NCBI GenBank assembly: GCA_020025055.1 | Contig: JAHHST010000068.1 | Location: 1-8,028 of the forward strand | DNA: 8,028 nt | Reading direction: 5' to 3' | Origin: Longicatena sp. | Lineage (GTDB): Bacteria > Bacillota_I > Bacilli_A > Erysipelotrichales > Erysipelotrichaceae | In this document: in pieces, positions 6,257 through 8,028 of the stretch | How positions within the stretch are numbered: position 1 is the stretch's first letter | Layout: every line of letters starts with the position of its first letter | Position numbers and translations under genes: made by a program | Notes under the pieces: generated by a model | Database searches by the model: none | Seen by the model: the letters and a program-made list of their open reading frames with translations, nothing else | Told to the model about the DNA's origin: nothing

Positions 6257-6270
6257 CCTTGATATATAAT
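6243..6270 (+). promoter_or_regulatory. Candidate promoter of the dehydrogenase-hydrolase pair
   Basis: A perfect TATAAT lies at 6265-6270. With a 16-base spacer the best upstream match is ATGAAA at 6243-6248 (4/6). Transcription would begin near 6277, about 37 bases before the ATG at 6314. In such AT-rich sequence a TATAAT can occur by chance, so the call is moderate. Confidence 0.4.
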
Positions 6271-6313
6271 AATAAAGTACAAAAAATAAATACTTTGTTT
6301 GGAGGAATAGAAA

Positions 6314-7177
6314 ATGAATACAATCGGATTTATTGGTGTAGGTATTATGGGAAAACCAATGGTTAGAAATTTAATGAAACATGGTTTTGAAGTACATATA
6401 TATGCAAGAACAAAAGCAAAAGTTGAAGATGTAATTCAAGAAGGTGCAATCTTTCATTCAACAATTAAAGATTGTGTACTTGCTTGTGACAAAATTATTA
6501 CTATGGTAGGTTTTCCACAAGATGTAGAAGAAGTATATTTTAAAGAAGGAAATATTTTAGATAGCGCAAAAACGGATTCTTACTTAATTGATATGACGAC
6601 AACAAGTCCAGAGTTATCAAAAAGAATTTATGAAGAAGGATCAAAGCGTGGATTTCATGTTTTAGATGCTCCAGTAACTGGTGGAGAAACAGGTGCTATT
6701 AAAGGAACATTATCTATTTTAGTAGGTGGAGACAAAGATGATTATGAAGCTTGTCATAAGGTGTTTGAAGCAGTAGGAACAAATATTAATTATCAAGGAG
6801 AAGCAGGAAGTGGCCAACATTGTAAAATGGCAAATCAAATTATGATTGCAGGTACTTTATCTGGTGTGTGTGAAGCTATTCGCTATGCACAAGCAAAAGG
6901 ATTAGACTTAGATACAGTACTTAAATCTGTAGCAACAGGAGCTGCTGGAAGTGCACAATTAGATACTTTTGGACCTAAAATTTTACATGAAGACTACGCT
7001 CCAGGATTCTTTATGAAGCACTTTATTAAAGATATGAAATTAGCTTTAGAAGAATCTGAAAATAGTAATTTACATTTAAATATTTTAAAACAAGTATTAG
7101 AAAACTATGAGTTATTAGCAAAAGAAGGATATGACGAATTAGGTACGCAAGCGTTAATTAAATTTTATGAAAAATAA
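6314..7177 (+). CDS. NAD(P)-dependent beta-hydroxyacid dehydrogenase (HIBADH / tartronate semialdehyde reductase family)
   Basis: This is a cytoplasmic oxidoreductase predicted to interconvert a beta-hydroxyacid and its semialdehyde; the exact substrate cannot be read from sequence. The Rossmann motif GFIGVGIMG (5-13) binds the cofactor. R32-T33 at the end of the second strand, instead of an acidic residue, favours NADP(H). The substrate loop DAPVTGG (118-124) and the catalytic lysine K171 with N174 (GSGQHCKMANQ) are intact, and K239-D240 in the C-terminal helical domain matches the conserved active-site lysine. The length of 287 residues is standard. GGAGGA lies seven bases before the start. 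The gene ends with a double TAA stop, 14 bases before the hydrolase gene, so the two are probably co-transcribed. No tie to heme uptake is evident. Confidence 0.88.
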   Translation: MNTIGFIGVGIMGKPMVRNLMKHGFEVHIYARTKAKVEDVIQEGAIFHSTIKDCVLACDKIITMVGFPQDVEEVYFKEGNILDSAKTDSYLIDMTTTSPELSKRIYEEGSKRGFHVLDAPVTGGETGAIKGTLSILVGGDKDDYEACHKVFEAVGTNINYQGEAGSGQHCKMANQIMIAGTLSGVCEAIRYAQAKGLDLDTVLKSVATGAAGSAQLDTFGPKILHEDYAPGFFMKHFIKDMKLALEESENSNLHLNILKQVLENYELLAKEGYDELGTQALIKFYEK

Positions 7178-7191
7178 TAATAGGTAATCAA

Positions 7192-7992
7192 ATGAAATTA
7201 ACAATACTAGGAACAGGAAATGCTACAGTAACGAAATGTTATAATACATGTTTTGCATTTACAGAAAATAAAGAACATTTTTTAGTGGATGCAGGTGGAG
7301 GAAATCAAATCTTAAGAATTTTAGATGAAGAAGGAATCTTACTAAAAAACATTCATGACATTTTCATTACACATGAGCATATTGATCATTTATTAGGTCT
7401 TATTTGGTTAATACGAATGATTGGTCAAAAGATGAATGCGAATGCATATGATGGCGAATTACGTATTTATTGCCACGAGGAATTAATTCATAAAATTCAA
7501 ACAATTGCGGAATTAACTATCCAAAAGAAAGTAACAAAACATATTGGAAGCAGAATTCAATTAATTCCAGTACAAGACGGAGAAACAAAATCAATTTTAG
7601 GTTGTAATGTAACATTTTTTGATATAGGTTCTACAAAAGCAAAACAATATGGCTTTACTATTTATACACCAAAAGGAAATAAATTGGCATGTTGTGGAGA
7701 TGAACCATATAATCCATGTGAAGAAAAATATATTAAAGGTAGCGATTGGATGATGCATGAAGCTTTTTGTTTGTATAAAGAAGCAGATAAGTTTAAACCA
7801 TATGAAAAACATCATAGTACAGTAAAAGAAGCTTGTATTTGTGCACAAGAATTACAAATACCAAATTTGATTTTATATCATACAGAAGAAACACATTTAG
7901 AACATCGAAAAGAACTTTATACAAAAGAAGGTCAACAGTATTATAAAGGAAATTTATTTGTACCAAATGATCGTGAAATCTTTGAGTTATAG
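7192..7992 (+). CDS. RNase Z-like metallo-beta-lactamase-fold hydrolase
   Basis: This is a predicted cytoplasmic metal-dependent hydrolase of the tRNase Z-like branch. The metal motif HEHIDH is at 61-66, after ILGTGN (5-10) and D33. Later motifs are CCGD (167-170), the HEAF element (189-192), HHST (207-210) and LYHTE (229-233), which correspond to the bridging Asp and the late His positions of RNase Z. The His normally found between the first metal motif and the bridging Asp is not visible: no histidine occurs between 118 and 188, and the local sequence is FFDIGSTKAKQYGF (142-155). The protein (266 residues) is shorter than typical bacterial RNase Z and lacks an obvious exosite arm. The substrate is unknown, and true tRNA processing is not assured. 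The Shine-Dalgarno sequence is weak (AGGT about seven bases upstream). A hairpin follows directly. Confidence 0.85.
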   Translation: MKLTILGTGNATVTKCYNTCFAFTENKEHFLVDAGGGNQILRILDEEGILLKNIHDIFITHEHIDHLLGLIWLIRMIGQKMNANAYDGELRIYCHEELIHKIQTIAELTIQKKVTKHIGSRIQLIPVQDGETKSILGCNVTFFDIGSTKAKQYGFTIYTPKGNKLACCGDEPYNPCEEKYIKGSDWMMHEAFCLYKEADKFKPYEKHHSTVKEACICAQELQIPNLILYHTEETHLEHRKELYTKEGQQYYKGNLFVPNDREIFEL

Positions 7993-7997
7993 TAAAA

Positions 7998-8028
7998 AAT
8001 GCACTTATCCATTTTGATAAGTGCATTT
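7998..8028. terminator. Rho-independent terminator, cut by the window edge
   Basis: AAATGCACTTATC (7998-8010 region) pairs perfectly over 13 bases with GATAAGTGCATTT (8016-8028) around a six-base loop. It begins about five bases after the hydrolase stop codon. A-residues precede the stem and T-residues end it at the window edge, so it could work in both directions. The full T-tract is not visible. Confidence 0.85.

Noticed and set aside
6274..6296. Short inverted repeat AAAGTA / TACTTT before the dehydrogenase gene
   Set aside because: Six AT-rich pairs with an eleven-base loop are too weak to support a structure or operator.
7793..8026. Minus-strand open frames over the end of the hydrolase gene
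   Set aside because: One runs through the terminator hairpin and both are opposite a clear gene.
1..8028. CRISPR arrays, tRNA or rRNA genes, insertion sequences and transposase genes
   Set aside because: No regularly spaced repeats, tRNA-like cloverleaf, terminal inverted repeats or transposase motifs were seen by eye.

Overview
The window is about 8 kb of AT-rich, densely packed DNA with all seven genes on the + strand. Strong Shine-Dalgarno sites, a Gram-positive lipobox, a cell-wall sorting tail and low-GC codon use point to a Bacillota species. The Shr/Shp/Hts-like gene content fits a host-associated lineage such as the Erysipelotrichia or Lactobacillales, but I cannot fix the genus from sequence alone.

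Positions 1-921 hold a promoter and a 276-residue winged-helix regulator that resembles the N-terminal half of DtxR/MtsR-type metalloregulators. The classical metal ligands are missing, and its C-terminal domain is one I do not recognise. The 250-base gap at 922-1171 contains two near-identical palindromes, a good promoter that overlaps the second one, and two hairpins, each followed by six T residues.

Positions 1172-6217 form a heme-acquisition operon in the order known from the Streptococcus pyogenes shr-shp-htsABC locus. A wall-anchored surface protein with two NEAT-like domains around a FIVAR helical module comes first. A Shp-like heme-binding protein with both methionine heme ligands conserved follows, then an HtsA/IsdE-type heme lipoprotein with conserved Met and His ligands, a FecCD-type permease and an ABC ATPase. 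The inferred route is heme capture at the wall, transfer through Shp, delivery to the lipoprotein and ATP-driven import. A strong hairpin separates the lipoprotein gene from the permease gene.

Positions 6314-7992 hold two genes with no clear link to heme: a beta-hydroxyacid dehydrogenase of the 3-hydroxyisobutyrate dehydrogenase / tartronate semialdehyde reductase superfamily, and an RNase Z-like metallo-beta-lactamase-fold hydrolase. They probably have their own promoter and end at a perfect 13-bp hairpin at the window edge.

The most interesting part is the control region. Four palindromes with the same geometry (7-base arms, 6-base spacer, TGT-N12-ACA core) lie only at the regulator's own promoter and in front of the heme operon. 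Together with a DtxR-like protein that seems unable to bind metal in the usual way, they suggest a heme-uptake switch that senses something other than Fe2+ or Mn2+ through the DtxR sites.
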